NCBI RefSeq assembly: GCF_001723175.1
Contig: NC_064651.1
Span: 1,736,001 to 1,800,000 of the forward strand
Direction: 5' to 3'
Source of the DNA: Penicillium oxalicum
Taxonomy: Eukaryota; Ascomycota; Eurotiomycetes; Eurotiales; Aspergillaceae
DNA: 64,000 bases
The notes under the pieces were generated by a model. It saw only the letters and a program-made list of their open reading frames with translations. It did not search any database and was not told the origin of the DNA. Each line of letters starts with the position of its first letter. Positions within the stretch are counted from its first letter, which is position 1. A program made the translations under genes and the position numbers. This document shows positions 1 to 12,395 of the stretch, piece after piece.

Positions 1-327
1 AGTTCTTGCGAGTCCGTGACCTTGCGTAAAGCTTTGAAGCCCAAATACGGCGCTACGCCTCAAGTCTCCAGCTTGCAGAAAAGATCCGGGCTCATACATG
101 CAGTTGTGTCAGGGATGAGGGATGAGGCAAACTTTCAGGCCAACAGGCCCGGAGTTAGGCTTTAAGAGACGGTCGTCAATTTTGAATTCAATTCTTCGGG
201 AGCCGCGGGGCAGGCGGGGAACTGATTTTGTGTCTTTTTTTTTTCTACAAAATTACCCTTCCACATCGACCCTCCCGTTTTTCTCCTCAAACACTTGAGT
301 ACGGCAGAAGAATCCGTTTCATTTGCG

Positions 328-2039
328 ATGGAGGCAGCCCAGTCTTGTCAACACCGGATGACCGAATCCTGGAGGCCACTGAGCCTGTCGTCGCCCGTGA
401 TGTCAAGCAGCCACTCAGCGATGATGAATTGTCAATTACCTACGACATTGAGCGCACGTTGAAAGAGATCCGCGAGGCGCGCTACAAGCGGATCGCTCTT
501 CAATTCCCCGATGATATGCTTCCCGATGCGCCACGGGTCTTTCAGCTCTTGAGCCGCGGCTTGAGCTCTGCCGCCATTGCCTGTGCGAATGGAAACACGA
601 CCAGCCGCACGAACGAAAACGGTCTCGAGACGGGAGAGGGCATTTCGCAGTCGGTGTCTCAGCTGTCTGTGGCAGATGACACGGAAACGTGGACTCCTCG
701 GCTGTACATCCTCGCAGACACCTCCTACGGTACATGCTGTGTGGATGAGGTGGCTGCAGAACATGTGGACGCAGATGTGGTTGTGCATTACGGCCGGTCA
801 TGTCTGTCACCCAGTGCCAGGCTCCCTGTCATATATGTTTTCACCAACAAAAGTCTACCTCTTGACCCTGTCGTCAAGGCTTTCAAGGCAACCTACCCCG
901 ATTTGGCCACCAAGGTCATTCTGGCCACCGATGTGACCTTTGCGGTTCACGTCCCGGAGCTGCAGGCGCGCTTGGCTGAGGAGGGATATGTCAATTTGTT
1001 TGCTACCGAGGTGGTCCATAATCCATCATCGCCCATTCCCAATCGCACTGTGCCTGAAACCGTCAAGTCAGCTCCAGAGACGCTGTCGGATTGGCAGTTG
1101 TTCCACATATCTGATCCTCCCACTGCCTTGCTTCTGACCCTCGCTTCTCGAGTGGCCGCCATTCACATATATCCCACCGATCAAACAAATAATACTGATG
1201 TCAAGCCATTGCCAGCGTCCACTTCGGCCGCGCTAAGTCGCCGTTACGGAATCATCACTTCGCTGAACACGGTTCCTATCTGGGGCATCTTGATCAACAC
1301 TCTTAGTGTCAAGAATTATCTACACATTGTGGACCACGTGAAGGAGCAAATTGCTGCCGCCGGCAAGAAAAGCTACATGTTTGTTGTGGGGAAACTCAAC
1401 GCAGCCAAAGTCGCCAACTTCAGCGAGATTGGCGGTTGGGTAGTCATTGGATGCTGGGAGAGCTCGCTGGTGGATAGCCGGGATTTCTGGAAACCCGTCA
1501 TTACTCCGTTCGAGCTGGAACTAGCTCTCCAGAGCGATGCTGAGCGAGTCTGGACTGGATCATGGCATAGCAACTTCCAAGAGATTCTTGACAAACCAGC
1601 CGAAGAGAAACCAAGGGACGATAACGAGCAAGTGAACCCCGACAGCTCGGACGTGAATGGCGACGAGGATGATATGTCAGAACCCGAAAGCGCACCACCC
1701 GAGTTCGATTTACGCACAGGACGATACGTCTCTCATTCCCGTCCCATGCGGGATCCCGCACCCCGTTCTTCCACCCACATCGACGGGCCAACCGCTGAGG
1801 GGCCAGCTGCCGCTAGAGCTCTGGCACGAAGAGCCAAGGGCGACTTGGCCATGATCGGTGGAGCGGTCTCGCCAGGAGCTCAATTCCTGCAGTCTCAACG
1901 GACCTGGAAGGGGCTGGGGAGTGATTTTGACATTCGGTACGACGATGATGATGACACATCAGACAGCACACTTGTAAAAGAAGGGCGCAAAGGTATTGCT
2001 AGGGGTTATACTGTGGGTGAATCCAGTGAGAAGCATTAG
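328..2039 (+). CDS. DPH2: Diphthamide biosynthesis protein 2, with an apparent 1-nt deletion at codon 5
   Basis: Partner of Dph1 in the first step of diphthamide formation, the transfer of a 3-amino-3-carboxypropyl group from SAM to a histidine of elongation factor 2 in the cytosol. The single exon encodes about 570 residues, normal for fungi. Family signatures include LQFPDDMLPDAPRV near the N-terminus and VVHYGRSCLSP, whose Cys belongs to the iron-sulfur/radical chemistry region of the family. The tail is acidic and low in complexity. The start is the anomaly: the long open frame has no usable ATG upstream of residue PVLSTPDD. An ATG in good context (gcgATGG, 328) reads MEAA and then leaves the frame, reaching a stop at 460-462. 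One extra C in the CCC at 338-340 would join the two as MEAAPVLSTPDD. I therefore take 328 as the start and treat the shift as a probable sequence error. An unseen 5' exon spliced at the AG at 341-342 is the alternative. Confidence 0.9.
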
Positions 2040-2847
2040 CTCTAGCGCCCGCTTTGGACCCTGAGAGGCGGCGGCTGGAAGGTGGGATTATGGTGAACCC
2101 ACTGGATATCACAGCCTATTTGTAAATACGCTTGAAATAGAATATGCAATATCGTCGATAGACTTTTCATGGATTTCCTTCTCTGACCGCACTGTGGATC
2201 GGACCCACTGAGCCTACTGGCTTATTGTGTTGCATCCTTGGTCAAGAATCGCCCGTCTGGACTCACAAGCGTTGTCTCACTGAGCAAAGGCTGCGATCAG
2301 TTGCAGGATTCTATCACATGACACTGAGCAAGCACATCTCACGGGCGCATTCGCCGCAAGAGGATTTGCTTTCGGTCCGCTCATCTTAATTCTCGACGAG
2401 GCCAGCGCCAGTTTTATGGGCCTGACAATTCCTCGTTCCTTGTTTGATTTTGGCTTGCTTGACCTCAGTTTATTCAATTCTGTCTGCCTTACTGTTCTTT
2501 TTTGGTTGTTCTTTCAATATCTCCGCCCCCCTCTTCCCCCTCGCTGCCCCTTCGGATAGCGGATCCGCGCCCAGCGCCCTTGCGATCCACATCTTATCGA
2601 TTGCCAAACACCTTGACGCTTCTGGCCTTGCATGGAGGATTTTCTGGAGATGTGATTGCCCCATCACCTTCTCTATCCCCAACCTAGCTTATCATGAGCT
2701 GTATCTTGACTCGGCTCTTTGGCGATTCCTCTTCGTCTCTGTCCCTGACCTGATTAGACCGGAGTTTCAAGGGTGTGCTGCCACGACCGGCGTTCGCGAT
2801 CAACTCACGCGAGCCCAGCGCCTAATCGCCGCTCCACTTCCAGCAAC

Positions 2848-5505
2848 ATGGCGCTGTCAACGGAGAACATCCACCAGGCGCCGCAGCAGCTGATCCAAGA
2901 TGCAGTCCAAAGAGTTGCAGAGTCGGCTGAGAGGACCCTCTCGCTCTTCGAACGGATGATCACAATGCATGCCCCCATACTCGAGTCACTCCTTCTTCAA
3001 ATCCCGACCGACACGATTCTCGCTCTTTATCACACCTCATCATACCTCCGAACCTTCCTTCAATCATATCCTACTGCATGGAACTCGCTTTCTTTCCGGC
3101 TATTGTGCCCATCGGGAACCTTGACCACTCGGCTTATCGTCCCGGGAATATCGGATCCGGAACCTCAGCGCCAGTCGAAGCCATATGCGCTGGATCAGCT
3201 CCTACTGAATGTGGTGGTCCCGTTCAGCAACTGTCTCAGGAGTCTGGAGCTGGACAACACTGCCGTCTCTGGGCAGACTCTGATATCAAATGTAATGCAT
3301 GCGCGTCGGGAGACTCTTGAGCACTTGTCAGTCCGGGGCTGCAAGAACGTATCGCTGAAGTACCACATCATTCCCTATCTGACGATGTTTGGATTGCAAT
3401 ATGATCTCGACATGAAGAGGAGCGTCGGAAGCTCACCTGGCACCAAACAGCTTGCTCTCAAGAGTCTTTATGCCTACCGCTGTCGCCACCATCGACGTCG
3501 GCCCTACCTGTCGACATCCCTCCTTCGAAAGGATTCCGACTCGGAGCCAACACATGACCTAGTGAACCTGTGCCATAAGCTAGGTATTTGGACGGACACT
3601 GCCTGGTGCACGACGCCGGCAGGGAGATGTTTCCGCCGGCGGGGTTATGTCTCGATGCGAGTCCCACAAGGCTCGCCGGAAGTATGGGTGGTTTTTGACA
3701 GGCTGTGGCGGAGTAAGAATTGGATTGGCCCGATCGACCCCCAATCAGAGCCTTCGCGTGCCTTTGATGGGAAATTATGGGAAAATCGCGAAACCGGATG
3801 CTATGGAGAGGCCCTGGGCACGGGGGATAGTCCCGCACTGGGCGAGGGTAAGATGACGCCTGCGCATCTGCGTCAAAGTCATACACAATTTGTTCAAAAC
3901 GTGAAATGCGACAACTGTTTTGAGGAGATCTCGGAACGATGCGAACAGTGCAGTATTCTGATGCACTGTGTTGGCTGTCGACGTACGTTATGCGCGAGCT
4001 GTGCTTATGAACGACCTTATCTCCATCGAGGAAACTCGAGATTGAGTCCGTCAAGCACCAGCAACAACAACAGCAATAACACCAACGGCGATCCGTCGAC
4101 CTCCCATGCCCTCTGGTGGGCTCCGGGGGCTACTCACTCACCAAGCTCCATGCAGGATCCTGTGTCAGATCCACTAGAGCAAGATGAAGCTGTCCATGAA
4201 ACAGTTCAAGCAATGCAACCGGCTCTCAAGTTCCACTGGTGCTGCACGGAGCCATTATTCTCTGGAGGAGGCGGGATCAGTATCGGGACTCCCAGCCGAG
4301 ATGTAGACCAAGTGCGAGCTGTCCCTTTGCCCCGCGGACAAGGCTGGGAGGACCTGGAATACACCGTCAGCGAGTGGAGCAAGACTTTCCCCAAGTACGC
4401 TTATGGTGATCCCACCAAACCGGACTATTCCCTGGAAACGGGACACATCGCTATGATGAAATGGTTGCTTGGACCGCCCAATCGACAAATCTCCCCATGC
4501 CCACGCAATCTTTGCCAGGAGTGTTATGACTCGCCCCAGTGGAAAGTCCACTGCAAGAGCTGTTCGAAACCGCTCTGCATCGAACATGACCTGCGTGGGC
4601 TCCGGCTCCGCATCTGTGGCTACAGAGATCTCGCGTTCGAGAAGATGAATATTCAGAACCGACAGGGATCGCTCAATACAGCAGATTCTTCCCTGAGCCA
4701 TCAGCTGCCAGGCTACGATCTTCCTCTTCGGACACATCGCATCAACGACTCGACCAACAGTAGCTTCATCGATGACTTGCATGAGGATGGCGCCACAATT
4801 GACGCTCAAATCGACATGCCCACTGAAGGCGGCGATGCCGGTGGTCCTGCTGGTAATGGGGTTGTCCACCCTCTTTTCACTCGCAATCATACTCGTTCAC
4901 TTTCTGCCCCATCCGCCCCGCCGTCCAATCACTCCGGATCGTCTTCCCCGACCTCCGTCTCCTCTGAGTCTCCCTGCGAGGCTCCCCGTTGGCAGGGATG
5001 TCAGTCCTTTTTTTGCCCCCAGTATCGCGCTGTCGGCGATCAGCGCCAGCGATGCCCGAGCTCCTTGCGCGAGTGCAAAGCATGTGCTGTGTACGTGTGC
5101 CAGGATTGCGTCCGGGCGCATCCGCCGTGCAAATGCACCTTCTGCGAGCAAAATTACCTCTGCCCGAATTGCACGAAATTGCGAGCTCGCGACGGCAAAT
5201 GCCGGCGTCGAGAGGAGGAGAAGGCGCGGAGGGAGCGAAAGTGGAAAAAGGACATGCAAGTTCTTGAGAACATTCTGGAGCTCAAGGTTGCCAACGAAGT
5301 TGCCGAGTTTGCCGGTCAATTCTTCGATTTCGTTGACGATCCTCGCGATTCTGTTATTCGCTGCCCTGCCGTCGATGAGGCCGTGGTCCAGGAGCCCCAA
5401 CTGGGTGAATTGGAGATTCAATCCCCCGTTCTTGCCACGGATGTTGGCTCGAGCACGATGTTCTTCGCTCAAAGCTCCGCTGATGCGCACGACGAATTGG
5501 AGTGA
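2848..5505 (+). CDS. F-box-like protein with three cysteine clusters, function unknown
   Basis: Single exon, 885 residues from the ATG at 2848 (context aacATGG); the frame is open further upstream but has no earlier ATG. Residues about 40-90 resemble an F-box (LQIPTDTILALYHTSSYLRT), followed by a leucine-rich stretch (LEHLSVRGCKN). Three Cys-rich segments follow: near residue 353 (CDNCFEEISERCEQC, then CVGCRRTLCASC), near 550 (CPRNLCQECYD, then CKSCSKPLC) and near 717-790 (ten or more Cys, including CKCTFCEQNYLCPNC). After these comes a very basic stretch (RRREEEKARRERKWKK). The linkers are Ser/Asn-rich and probably disordered. An F-box plus zinc-binding modules would fit a substrate adaptor of an SCF ubiquitin ligase, but that is inference, and I do not recognise a characterised orthologue. 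Confidence 0.85.
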   Translation: MALSTENIHQAPQQLIQDAVQRVAESAERTLSLFERMITMHAPILESLLLQIPTDTILALYHTSSYLRTFLQSYPTAWNSLSFRLLCPSGTLTTRLIVPGISDPEPQRQSKPYALDQLLLNVVVPFSNCLRSLELDNTAVSGQTLISNVMHARRETLEHLSVRGCKNVSLKYHIIPYLTMFGLQYDLDMKRSVGSSPGTKQLALKSLYAYRCRHHRRRPYLSTSLLRKDSDSEPTHDLVNLCHKLGIWTDTAWCTTPAGRCFRRRGYVSMRVPQGSPEVWVVFDRLWRSKNWIGPIDPQSEPSRAFDGKLWENRETGCYGEALGTGDSPALGEGKMTPAHLRQSHTQFVQNVKCDNCFEEISERCEQCSILMHCVGCRRTLCASCAYERPYLHRGNSRLSPSSTSNNNSNNTNGDPSTSHALWWAPGATHSPSSMQDPVSDPLEQDEAVHETVQAMQPALKFHWCCTEPLFSGGGGISIGTPSRDVDQVRAVPLPRGQGWEDLEYTVSEWSKTFPKYAYGDPTKPDYSLETGHIAMMKWLLGPPNRQISPCPRNLCQECYDSPQWKVHCKSCSKPLCIEHDLRGLRLRICGYRDLAFEKMNIQNRQGSLNTADSSLSHQLPGYDLPLRTHRINDSTNSSFIDDLHEDGATIDAQIDMPTEGGDAGGPAGNGVVHPLFTRNHTRSLSAPSAPPSNHSGSSSPTSVSSESPCEAPRWQGCQSFFCPQYRAVGDQRQRCPSSLRECKACAVYVCQDCVRAHPPCKCTFCEQNYLCPNCTKLRARDGKCRRREEEKARRERKWKKDMQVLENILELKVANEVAEFAGQFFDFVDDPRDSVIRCPAVDEAVVQEPQLGELEIQSPVLATDVGSSTMFFAQSSADAHDELE

Positions 5506-8500
5506 ATCACAAAAAATGGGAAATTTCGCTCTCCTGTCGCCCTTGCGACTCCGTGACTGGAGAGTGAGTGTGCGTTTGCTTGCTTTTTCTCTATTTAGCG
5601 TTCTTTTATCTTATTTTCCTTTTTTCTTCCACCCTTCCTTTCTGCATTTACCGCTGCGTCTCCTGGAAAGAATCATTGGCCACTATTGCTCCTACCTTCC
5701 CTTTTTGGTTTTTTTCCCCCTTCCTCTTCACTTTTGTTTCTTCTCTGTTCATTCGGGATTTGCATTTGGGACCCGATGGTTGCGCTTTCCGTCACTCCTT
5801 TATCTCGACGCATGGTCAGAGGCGTATCTTATCGGCAGCGCAAAGCATGAGCGCCGCAAATACCAGCGGTATCCCATGCTTCTATTAGCCTCTCCGTCTT
5901 TTTTGTTTCCTGCGGAGTCGCTCATGCACCCTTACCTCCCATCTCACTATCATAGACTGTGGAGTCGGCGTCCCGGCCCTGGTACCAGTTAGCTGACATT
6001 TCTTTATTTTACGTCTACTACTTATACTGCCGAGATGGCTGGCCAATCGATTTTATGACGAGCTGGGGCTCGTTGGGTTGAATTTTCGAGTACTTTCCCC
6101 CTCCCTCAAATCTATTGAAACCCAGCTGCGTCCACGATCCTCGGGCTTGATCGGTGACTTTTGACAGCATCAGACTGCGTAGGCACCTGTGTCAAATGCA
6201 GGAAAGCGTAGGAGTGGGCATCGAGCGGTTACACCCGCTCGTCATCGATCTCTCCGATCTAGTGAGATGATCATTTGTTCGATCCAAGTACGTGCCTGGT
6301 CACCTCTCGGCCTTTGGAGTCTATCGGTCAGTTCATGTTCTGGTCCATCCTGTCGACATGCTCCTCTATGCCCGTCTATGGTCGCATCTGTCATCAATCG
6401 TTTCGGTCTTGAACAATAGTACCTTCTATCCTGACAGTACGATGGATGTGCACGCACCGCCTTCCGTCAAGTGACTATGTAGCTAGTGTGAGACTTGTCC
6501 GAGGCGTTCCGGATTTCAAATCACCACCGGAGCGGGTGTGGCGCCTGGAGGTACCTGGTACTGTAGTAGGTAAGTAGCTGCTGTGCGGTTCTTGTCAGAT
6601 TTGACAGGTACCAAATGTACTAAATGTACTATGTACATTGCACTCTCGCTGTACAATACTCTACTAGCATGGATTCAATCACCGAGTGGCTGGGGCAATA
6701 GTGTATGTAGGGACACTCCAAGTGGATGGGAACTATTCCTGTGCGTCTCTCTCTTAGTAGGTACGGGAGGCGGAAGAGCCCTGGGAAGTTGTCAATATCG
6801 CCACCTATCGCTCGCAAAGACGCGGGTCCTGAGCATGTGAACTCTTTGAGAAAGGCCAGATGCCTGTATTTTGATGAATATAGAGCCTATGCGCCAGTGG
6901 AACATAATGCAGTATACGGAACATCCCCACTGGGTACGGAGCTAGGGCCTGATCGTGGGTATGTACCTAAATCGTTAGCACGACTCCTAGATATTAGGTT
7001 GATGGACCTTTTACCGTGGAAAAGTACGAGTCTTAACGGTATGCATATTGCTGAAGGTATGCACTCAATGATGTTCGGTGTCCATGTGCCAGCGACATAA
7101 AATTAGACCGAATTGATGTCGATCATGGCGAGAACGGTGCGTATGCATTATCAATCACAGACGACATATCCAAAAGACCGTCACATGCTATTTGATTTGA
7201 GAGGGAAACAATGCAATTATTTCCTATAGCGTGGGACAAGGGCAGACATTGCTAGTGCAATGTTCATCGCAGCACTCCTACTACCTTGGCGTCGAATCGA
7301 TCGAGATGGGGGAAAGTGGATGGAAGCAGCCCCCTCCATCTGTTGTGGTGGTGGGGAAGGACCTTACTAGTTGGGCGACGCCTCATTGTGTATGCACCAC
7401 TACCACCACCATCATCACCTTTGGATGCTAAAATCTAAGCGCTTCGTTCATAAAGTGTCCATGCGAGAAAGCAAGGCGTGGCCTATCTTAGAGATCTAGG
7501 ATCGTCATCCATTGGATGCTAGAAGGAATCGAATAATAGTTATTGTGGGCCCGGAAAGCGGGCGTCTCCCCTCATCTGTTGCCTCTGCGGCATTACTTCG
7601 GGAGATCCAACAGTCGCTCGAATCGCACGCCGAGGCTAATGCTGGTACGACAGGACGGTCAAGGCAAGGGTCATTGCCAGGTCAACGTGCTTATCCGTCG
7701 GGTTGGACTCAAACCGTTGCTGAAGAGCCAAGTTCCAGATTCGTTATGATTTGAACACGAACGTGCAGCGATCCAATCCTAATTTGAGCTGTCAACTGTC
7801 AACTGTCAAAAGTGTCAGAGTCAAAAAAAAAAAGGAAGGAAAAGGAGAAGAAAAGAAAGAGGAAAGGCACGACTCTGGGTCAGGTACATAGTTACTCCTA
7901 GTTAGTAAGTAGTAGATAGTACCCCTACTGAGTACGGAGTATATGGTTCTCCACCGATGATACATGGACATGTGCCTAAATCGACGCGGAGTCGGAACCC
8001 GAGGACCCTCGCTGGGCCCGCTGCACTCGAAGACACCTTGGAATCATGAAATTGCATGACTGAAACCCGACTATTGCAAGTCCATCATTTGATCTACAAG
8101 ACAGCCAAATCCTTTTTGATGGAATACATGATTTGTACCGGGAGGTCAGATCTCCACTTCCGAAGCGACAGGTATGGTCGTGGAGCTTGGATCACTTGAT
8201 GTGTCCAAAAGTACCAATTTCTTTCTGCGCGTGTCGCGGGAGTATTTTTGCCCCCAAAGGGGGATTTTTGGCGGCGGAAGGAAATCCGGCTCCCCGGAGG
8301 CGGATCGGGTGGATCCTTTGATGAAAGAGGGTCGCGTGTGACTGGTGTATTGACCTTCCGGAGTGTGCAACAAATGGTCAACAACTACAGGATGGAACAG
8401 TATGTACTACAGGCATCGATGAAGTCATTCGATAGACATCGTGAGAAGCTACGGTCGTACTGCGGCCGTGTCTAAACGCCCGGGCACAGGTGTATGTTGG

Positions 8501-10710
8501 TTCAGGCCCACTGACAGCACCGAGAGGGAGTCTTCAACCCTGATCCCTGCAGATCGTCAAGGACAGGAATTAGTTGTGGACCTTGGCGCCATGAGCGCGG
8601 TGAATCATTTGACTGTCGAAGAGGATCGTCTTACAGATGTGGGAGCAGCATCTTGTTCTCTTGGTAGTGCTTTTGCGCAAAATTTTGACAAGGAAATCGA
8701 TGTGGTCAACCTAGACAGGGTAACGGGCTGTGAATGGGTGTCAGGCACAGACTTGGCGACTGTACGTGGATAGTGTTTTCGACGACTCGTGCTCCGTGCA
8801 TCGACTCAGTGAGACCCTCATTCCCCCAATCTCCATATCTCCTTGTGACTCGGTTAGTTCAGCAAAGGGCACTCGATACTTTTGCTGCCGTACCAGTGAA
8901 ATGGTCGAACCTTAAAATCAAACCGAAAGATGGCACTGAATACCCGACGCAAGCCTCACGGAGCATGACTCGAGTTTGGCAGGTCCTATAGTGCATTCGC
9001 AGTACCGTATATCCATGTAGGGGGGAGAGAAAGTGGTCGTGATGTGCTGGCATGGCGAGCTGAAAGTGCCGATATCGTCACTTGATTACTTTTCTTTTTT
9101 TTCCCCGGCCTTCTTGGAGGGGGAGTTTGAGTTCTCCGGATCTTTCTGGAAAGTTGGCTTCACCCCCACGGATGCACAGCGTGAAGGGGGGTCCGTCAGC
9201 CCCGGTCCAGTTGTCAACACCGTTCTCCCGCTCAATGACGGAGGTTTCCACGTGAAAGGGATCGAGGCGGTCGCCTGACCATCATGTGACGGTTTGATTC
9301 ACATCCGGGCCTTCGTTGGATCAGCACCTCGTCCAACGTCGGGCAAGTACGTGGCCTCGTGTCCTTGGGAGAATTCATGACGCCTTTGAATGCGGTCAGC
9401 AGAGACCACCAGACTCGGACTCTTGTCTCATTCCCTCTTGCAGGCTCCCCGACGCTCAGTCGGGGGCGGCCGCGCCACGTGGTATCAGAACAATGTAACC
9501 CACCCTCTGGCAGGCTTCGCCCACGAAAGATGCATTTGGCGGTGAATCAACGCACCGTGTTCGGTGCAAATGGCACCAACTAGACGCTCCCTCGGACGAG
9601 GGTCCTACTGGGCATGACAAAGTCGAGCGAGAAGACCAATCGTAATCGCGGACCAACGTGCTCTCGGGACGTGTGTATCGGGCTCCTGTTCGGGCTCTAC
9701 ACAACCCCTAGGCGGCAGCGTCGTCTGAAGATGCATGAGGTTGGCCCGGGATAGCTGACTATTGCGCCAATGAGGCTGGGCAGTAAGTTCCTACTGCCTA
9801 CTTCCTCCAGGCCCACCGCAGGACAACCGTTCACCCACGGGAGCAAGCTAGTGATTTTTAGTTACTTGGCTGAATCAAAGACCGGGCAGATCGGACGCCT
9901 TCTACCTTCAGATCAACCCAATCCACATCGCTGGAATCGAGATCCATGTATGATTGGATCAGACAGCAGATCTCCTCCGCAGCTGTGCAGCAACGCGTCA
10001 AGTATGAAGCATGGCGGATGTAGTGTGTACCCTGTACAATGCCACTACGCTCATGGAGCCCGGTTGACGTTGGTGACTTCACCTTGAAAAAAAGGCTGGG
10101 CTTGGTGCCGGGATCGATTCCCGTGGGATACCGCTCATCCTTCTGCAATGCGGGTCTTGTCACTTTCTGCCCCTGACACAAATCAGAAATACCCTGTTCT
10201 GATTTCCAAGGGGGCGATCGTGGCGAAAAGAACGGTATCCCTGAAGAAAAACCTAGGAATTCAAATACAAAACGTTCCATAGTACCCCTACATATCACAC
10301 AGCATGGGCAACTCTAGATTGGCCGCGGAAGTTTGAATTACATCCCCCCGATTGGGTACGGGGGCGAGTCTGTTCTGGAAGAGGAGTCCATCTGGAAGAC
10401 ATCCCATTTGCCAGTTCCTGTGCTGTTTCCACCCTCTGGTCGACCTCCGTTTCCAAGGAGAGTGTGGGTGGTTCCGTCCAAGGCGGGTCGGAAACTTTCT
10501 CCATCATCGAATGCAGATGGTGATGACTCTTGTTGAGTCCGAGGGGAGGAAAGAGGCTTGTTCTAAGATGGATGGACGCTTGCTTCTGGATTGTGAGACC
10601 CGACGGGGAGGGCGCGGGAATCGGATTGTCGGGCAGGGCCCCCGGGTCGTGGGGCCGGCGATCCGGTTTAGCAGCCCACCGGAGCGGTTGAACTGAAGAT
10701 GGTCGGAGTC

Positions 10711-10734
10711 ATGATCACGATCATGGTGATCGTA
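10711..10734. repeat. Overlapping short palindromes
   Basis: Two perfect inverted repeats overlap: ATGATCACGATCAT (10711-10724) and ACGATCATGGTGATCGT (10718-10734). A further 7-bp inverted repeat, GATCTCA-ACC-TGAGATC, lies about 110 bp downstream near 10835. They could be sites for a dimeric DNA-binding protein or chance; nothing else supports a role. Confidence 0.4.
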
Positions 10735-11357
10735 TTCATTCTTTTTTTCCCCTCCCTTCTCGTGCATGTTTACCCGGAGAAAAGGTCCGGGATGACAGCA
10801 GACAATTCTTCACAGATTGACCATTTCGACCCGAGGATCTCAACCTGAGATCACGTCAGTGATAGCTGACATCACCGACAGGCGTATGAGCAATGATCTC
10901 CTCGTTGTGAAACTCAGCCCCCTTTCGAAGATAGCTGCTGCCGCTGCTGATAATTGGATACCACACTGGTCTCAGCTCTTATTCAGAGCGAAGGGGCTCA
11001 TGCACAAAGTACCGAAAGGGGTCGGAGTTGGTCCGATACCAACCGAGTCCAGAATTCCACGCCGCCAGACTCCACAGCCGCGACTAGGGCGCGGAAGTGG
11101 ATTCGCCTCTTCCCGTCGAGTCCAGCATGTACCGACATTACTCTTGAGGCTAACCACTACTAGCAGCTAGGAGCAGGTGCTAGCTACATCTACACTGGAA
11201 ATGTCGTGTACCCTGGAGATGAAGTACTTGAGTTCGTTGCCCGTGGTTGTTGTCATCCAGTCACATAATCAGTCAGATCAGAGTGGGAAGGGGGACTCAA
11301 CCAGGCGGGCGACCGGTTAAATCCCGTTGTGTTCAGTCTCGAGGCTCAAGCCGAAGA

Positions 11358-11380
11358 TCTCTCTCTCTCTCTCTCTCTCT
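11358..11380. repeat. CT dinucleotide microsatellite
   Basis: About eleven uninterrupted TC units in the gene-poor region. Likely length-polymorphic between strains. Confidence 0.9.
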
Positions 11381-12395
11381 GATGCTGCGTGAACGAGTCG
11401 CAGCTAGTAGAGATCTGACACCTGGCGGACTGAGTCGGCTGGTACATGCTGATCCACCGTGGAACAGTGCTTACCTGTCACAGCCCTACGTGGTATGTAC
11501 CCATGGTGAAGCAGTCGTATCCTTTTTCATGTTGCAGTTACTACCGTTAATCGTCAGAGGTTCCCATTCGTACCCATGTAGAGTCAAGAGTCCGACGCCC
11601 AGCTCGATGCAGTTCGGCGCCTAGGACGGTGGAAGTCGGTGAGCCGAGAGGCCAGCAACCCTCCCAGACGACGCGTATTCATGGAGCACGAAAGTACGAG
11701 ACACTCCATGGATACTGGCAGCTGGTAGTGTGACTGCGATTGATGCAGACTCTCGAACATGCTCATCGCAACTAGCGGTGATCGAGATCGGGACTGGCCG
11801 ATGGGTGGCTGATAATATTTCCGGGTCAGCCTCCCATCGTCATTGGTGATCTGACAGGACAAGCCCGCCTGGTCAGATTGAGACGAGAGAGAAAGAAGGG
11901 GGGGAAAGCGGGTTCGGGGTTGCTGGTTGGTGAGAGACGCGGCTTATGCCCGGTTTCTGCGCCGTGGAACTCATGTACGGAGCAAACATTTTCAAACAAT
12001 TGTTCATGGACCAGCAGAAATGCCTGTCAAAAAAAAGGAATCGAAACAAAAGGCAAAAGAAAAATAAAGAAAAAGAAAAACCACAAAAAGAGAAAAGAAG
12101 GCAAGAAGGGTTTGAGTGTATGGATCGGATGGAATGGATCTTGGAATTGCCCACAATGGAGCTCTGTTTTGAACGACGTTGGGGCCAAATGAGGAGGATG
12201 AGGATAGATCTTCTCGTTCGGGTTCTCCATCTGCCCGTGTGCTTGCATCATCCCGGGATTGACTTTTGATTATTTTTTTTTATTTTCTTGCTCGCCTCAG
12301 CCAGTCTGTCTGTTGGTTTTTGGGATTTTATTTTTATTGCTCTCAATGCTTATTTCGAACTGAGCCCTTCCCCCACTTGGCCCCTGACGATTCCA

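Larger units (their letters stand above)
5506..12279 (+). other. Gene-poor region of about 6.8 kb
   Basis: No open frame here looks like a fungal gene. All are short (at most about 146 codons), overlap in several frames, and lack family motifs or credible exon continuity. The first 400 bases are T-rich and probably 3' untranslated sequence of the preceding gene. The rest holds short direct repeats of the GTAC/TAGTAAG type (for example around 6570-6640 and 7880-7950), a CT microsatellite and clustered palindromes, listed separately. I see no transposase, reverse transcriptase or terminal repeats. It may be a long regulatory region for the small gene at 12780, or host non-coding RNA. Confidence 0.6.

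Noticed and set aside
4772..5992. Plus-strand open frame of 406 codons overlapping the F-box-like gene end
   Set aside because: Its first part is the wrong frame of the cysteine-rich gene and its second part is T-rich untranslated sequence.
10110..10130. tRNA-like T-arm sequence (GGGATCGATTCCCG)
   Set aside because: No acceptor, D or anticodon arm at the right spacing, so not a tRNA gene.
9858..10298. Minus-strand open frame of 146 codons in the gene-poor region
   Set aside because: No recognisable domain or exon continuity; composition like its non-coding surroundings.
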